DNA from: Haberlea rhodopensis
Lineage: Eukaryota > Streptophyta > Magnoliopsida > Lamiales > Gesneriaceae
Direction: 5' to 3'
Assembly (NCBI GenBank): GCA_907163345.1
Contig: CAJQUN010000329.1
Span: 248,001-312,000 of the forward strand
Length of the DNA stretch: 64,000 nucleotides
Shown: piece by piece, positions 60,492 through 64,000 of the stretch
Layout: each line of letters begins with the position of its first letter
Numbering within the stretch: the stretch's first letter is position 1
Program-made: the position numbers and the translations under genes
Notes under the pieces: model-generated
What the model was told of the DNA's origin: nothing
The model's input: only the letters and a program-made list of their open reading frames with translations
Database searches by the model: none

Positions 60492-63400
60492 TGTAAGTAA
60501 TCCATAAAGCATACAACGCAGCGGAATTTAAAAAAAATATGGATTACTATAACCGCGGATCTGTACATAGGTGTTCATATCGGATAAAGGATCAAAGGTC
60601 TCACCCTTGTAGCGTGTTTGAGCAGATTCCACGGAGCAGCACCACGTCCAACGCCTCCTTCGAGTCACTAGCAAAACTTATCAAGTTTTGCCTCAACGGT
60701 ATCCACATGATCAAATCGGGAAGGAATAGTTTAAGAACAAAGTGCTAGATTTGTTCTTAAACCAACACACGAAGCACACTCTGTGATGACCAGGGATTAT
60801 AGATGTTAATCCCGTAGTGTTAATAACCCCTAAAGTTGTTTTACGTGGCGATTTGGAGTTTAATCGCGGTGTTGGGCCTTCTGGGCTCGTTTATTTGGGT
60901 AGTTGGGATCGTTGGATCCCGAGGTTGAGATTGTATTCTCATTACGGTGTAAAACCTAAGAGTTGGGTTTTTAGTGTGTCTCGGGATCTGGGGTGCTTTG
61001 TGTGGGCACCGGTAGGGGGTTTTGGAGTTAGAGAGAGAATTTTTGAAAACAGATGATTTTTAATAAATCATGATGTATTTGTGGGGCTATTAGTATTTCG
61101 GGGTATTTTTGCTATAAATACCAATTGAACCCGAGATTTTAATTTTAATTTCATTTCAGCACCTTACCTTCTCTCTCTCCCGCGCCCGCCCGTATCCCGT
61201 CGCCCCCAGCCCCCGCGCACAAAAGCGGTGCACCCTCCGCCGTCCGGCCGCCGTTCGGCGCGTCTGACCCGCCGCCGGCTTCGTCTCGTCCGGGCGCAGC
61301 TTCCCACACCGGCAATTCGAAGTTTAGTCGCGATTTGAGTTCGGATTTTTGCAGAATGCGTCGATCCCCAATTTCTAGGGTTCTTCGAATTTCGAACGAT
61401 TTACCTCCGATTTTCGATTGGGTAACCTTCCTTACCCCTTTTCCATGCTTCTCATGTAATTCCCTGCCATTTTGTGTTTTTATTGGTTCGAATTTTTCCC
61501 CAATTTCGTAGGGTTTGGTTTGATTTTTAGGGGTTTTGGCTAGGGGTGATGATTCTTGTAATTGATTGATTATTACATGTTTTAGATGTATTATGGTGTT
61601 TAATTGGGTTCGATTTGTGAGAATAGGGTTCGAAAATTGAAGGGTGTTCTTGAACAATTTCGATATTGTCTCAGTCGTTTTCCCTCCCTGCATGTACCCT
61701 GCCCCGGGTCTTTTAAATGGTTAATTGTCGTGTGTTGACAATATTTTGAGGGTTATGAGTGTGCTTGAGCATGGGTTGCATGTTCGTAAATAATTGTGAA
61801 TTATTTATCGTGTTAGCACATCGTTCCTCGGGGCATGGGACTCGAGCAAGGTTTGGCTCGGACTTCGGAGATTTAAGGTACGTGCGACGTACGAGCATTT
61901 CTTTATATGAGAGCATTTGTGAAATGCATAATGTATTTTGATTGCATTGAATAATTGTGCGTATGGTTATATATATATGTTGATATAACTAAGGAACAAC
62001 CAAATCTTGATATCGTCGTCACAAGCGTGCGTGATACTAGAGTAGGATAACTCTTACATGATAATTGGGGTACTGGATTTATATGACCAATGTAGGGCAT
62101 TAAGATGCCTGAGAATGATCGTAGAATCATGTATTCATTATAAGACATTTGAGATGTCTAAGTATAATGGAGAATTGGTAAAATAAATGCTAGGCATTTG
62201 AGCTATCTGCGATTGATAGCGAGGTTGTGAAATCAGTATTAGATATTGAGATATCTATATTTGCATGTTTAATGAGTTTGGAATCACTATCTGTTGATAT
62301 TCGAGAATTAGGCATGCGATGAGTTAATCAATGTGTTGATTTACTGATTTTTGAGATTTGATGAGTTTGATGATTGTGAGAACAGGGACAGTACACGGAA
62401 TCCCGGATGAGGACGTTGCCATCCAGGGAGTATCATTCAAATTCATTAGTATTTACTTTTGTTGTAAATTATGAATTTCATTATCGTGATTATGGGATTT
62501 TGTGTATTGGTATGCTCACCCCGTTGGGGCTGTCTCTGTTGGGGCAGGTGAACAGGCACATCGATGGTTGTGGAGCTGAGCTCGAGCTGTTGATTGGATG
62601 TACTCCCAGGATCGTGGTACCAGGGCTTGATGGAGCACGGTATCGTATAGAGTACTTATATACACCTGAGGATTATATACACATTCATGATGCTCGCATG
62701 TGAGCACGATTATACTTGTATATGGATTGTATATAAAGGCATGAGCCTTTCTCTCTTTCATTCTATGTTGCATGCAATTAGAGGTAGAATTGCTAAATGA
62801 TATGAGAGTCATTGGTGTATTATGTGGGTGTTGAAACCCACTTTTGTCGTCATATATGTGGTGTCTTCCCTGGCTGGGAATTTACTTAGAATTTCTGTAT
62901 TCTATTGAGTATTGTGCTTCCTTGGCCGGGAATTATGTTATGTGTTGTGCTTTTATTTCGGGATAGCTCTATTTATGGGGAGACTCTGCCCAAATTTTTA
63001 TAAAAGTCCACAATGTGAAAAGTGGCACAAAGGGGATGGAAATGGGCGAACTTTATGAGTCTATTTGTTGTTAGGATGATGATCTTATAACATTGAGTAT
63101 TAAAGAAAATTTTGTAATTGCCATTCAATGGTAAAGTATCATCTGAGCTTCCCGTTTGATTTTTATTGAAAACATGTGCCACACATAGTGGTTAATACAC
63201 TAATCAAGGGTTAAGGGCTAGGGGTCCTTACACACTCGATTCACTCGAACGGATGGCCGGAATCACTCAAGAATGCTCTTCAACTATGAAGCCGAGAGCA
63301 AAATGTGAGAGGCGGCCGTGTGCTTGGAAAAAATAGGTTGGAATAGTATTAAAATTGTCTCCTACAATTAATTATACCAAGTTATTAAAAGGGCTTAATT

Positions 63401-64000
63401 AAGTTAAGACTTTCTTAAAGTCTTATGGGCCCAAACCCATGATTTAATTAAAACCTTTTAATCACTTAATTAAGACTCTTCTTAATTAATTAATTCATCC
63501 AATGAATTTAATTTCCCTTCTCGATTTAATCTTTGTGCGACCCGATAGGATCTTGTAATGTTGGCAGTAACATAAAATCTCATTTTATGTTACAAGCAAA
63601 GAGCGGTGTCTAGCAACACATCAAGGCTACCCAAATTACAAGAATGTCAATGACTCGACATAACCTTTAGAACTTGTGATAATATTAACCATGTAACTTA
63701 ATCCCTTTGTCCTTTGTGTTTAGATTGAACACGAGTCATGGAATAGTCATACTCGTATATTCAATCTTAATTTCTTGATCCCCAAGTAGAACTAGAATAA
63801 ACGAATAAGCTCGATATCTCATATCGACTCATTCGAGCATGGCCATGCATTTTAGTTCTCACTTGATCAAGGGCCAAACACTTCTCCTGTTATATAGGAG
63901 GGACAAATCCTATCTCGATCAGTCAACATCCCTCTACATAATTCGTAGTGTATCCAATAGTCCCCTTTATAGTTTACCCTGTTACGGGTAACGTTTGACA
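60492..64000 (-). mobile_element. Copia-C LTR, cut by window end and by a solo LTR
   Basis: Starts TGTAAGTAATCCATAAAGC, like the outer ends of the Copia-A and Copia-B LTRs, and can be followed from 60492 to 60781 and from 63238 to 64000, roughly the first 1050 bp of a 1490-bp LTR. By comparison it is a third copy of the same family. Whether it is a solo LTR or the 3' LTR of a whole element cannot be seen here. Confidence 0.85.
60782..63232 (+). mobile_element. Solo LTR, 2451 bp, inside Copia-C LTR
   Basis: TGTGATGACCAGGG...AGGGGTCCTTACA with the 5-bp duplication CACTC (60777-60781, 63233-63237). The start and end resemble those of the Gypsy LTRs in this window, although most of the interior is different and there is no palindrome array. 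A GC-rich stretch (61157-61320) stands out from the AT-rich surroundings. The orientation is taken from the TGTGA start. The 180-codon open stretch at 61151-61693 (minus) is not supported as a gene. Confidence 0.82.

Noticed and set aside
61151..61693. A 180-codon ORF on the minus strand
   Set aside because: It lies wholly inside a solo LTR, and its apparent coding comes from low-complexity GC-rich and AT-rich stretches.

Overview
The window looks like nuclear DNA of a flowering plant, most likely a eudicot. It is AT-rich, has one spliced host gene with GT-AG introns, and is otherwise filled with plant transposable elements: Ty1/Copia, chromodomain Ty3/Gypsy, a gag-only LTR element, TRIMs, hAT, Mutator-like and long foldback elements. 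I cannot name the species. There is no sign of bacterial or organellar DNA, and I see no rRNA or functional tRNA gene.

Layout. 1-3380: intergenic DNA with a small hAT element (1028-1668, 8-bp target duplication) and a Mutator-like foldback element (2013-2884, 9-bp duplication). 4473-6139: an apparently intact eight-exon gene for a calcineurin B-like (CBL) calcium sensor of the CBL4/SOS3 type, 212 residues. 4694-11766 is one copy of a tandem segmental duplication. It carries CBL exons 2-8 plus about 5 kb downstream, including an old TRIM and a foldback element with arms of about 850 bp, which in this copy is split by a solo LTR. 11767-14666: a decayed, 5'-truncated Copia element. 14667-55406: the second copy of the duplication. 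It never had exon 1, so its CBL copy is a pseudogene, and 36 kb of nested retrotransposons sit in its intron 2.

The nest, from LTR ends and 5-bp target duplications: Copia-A (14831-50977, duplication GGTAC) contains Copia-B (18097-29542, TTCTT) and a gag-protease-only element (29986-45922, GGAGT). Copia-B contains a solo Gypsy LTR (19619-22249, CATAT). The gag-only element contains a full chromodomain Gypsy (32529-41461, ACGTG). All coding regions are broken to some degree. 55407-64000: a decayed hAT transposon (56105-59014), a 44-bp minisatellite hit by a complete 352-bp TRIM (59788-60139), and the start of a third Copia LTR (Copia-C, from 60492) that contains another solo LTR (60782-63232).

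The most unusual signal is a set of arrays of 14-bp perfect palindromes with the core CGATCGATCG. They occur in the LTRs of two Gypsy-type families, in the LTRs of the gag-only element, and upstream of the transposase ORF of the hAT DNA transposon. In every array the palindromes come in pairs whose starts are 21-22 bp apart, two turns of the DNA helix. In the Gypsy and hAT arrays the pairs also repeat with the same 41-42 bp interval and share spacer sequence. One family uses ACCGATCGATCGGT and the others GGCGATCGATCGCC, so both arms changed together. The two LTRs of single elements differ by gain or loss inside the arrays. The Copia leaders carry a different palindrome array (CTAGGGTT-CGA-AACCCTAG) and the old Copia LTR carries strong hairpins, so palindrome arrays in transcribed non-coding parts of transposons are a theme of this genome.
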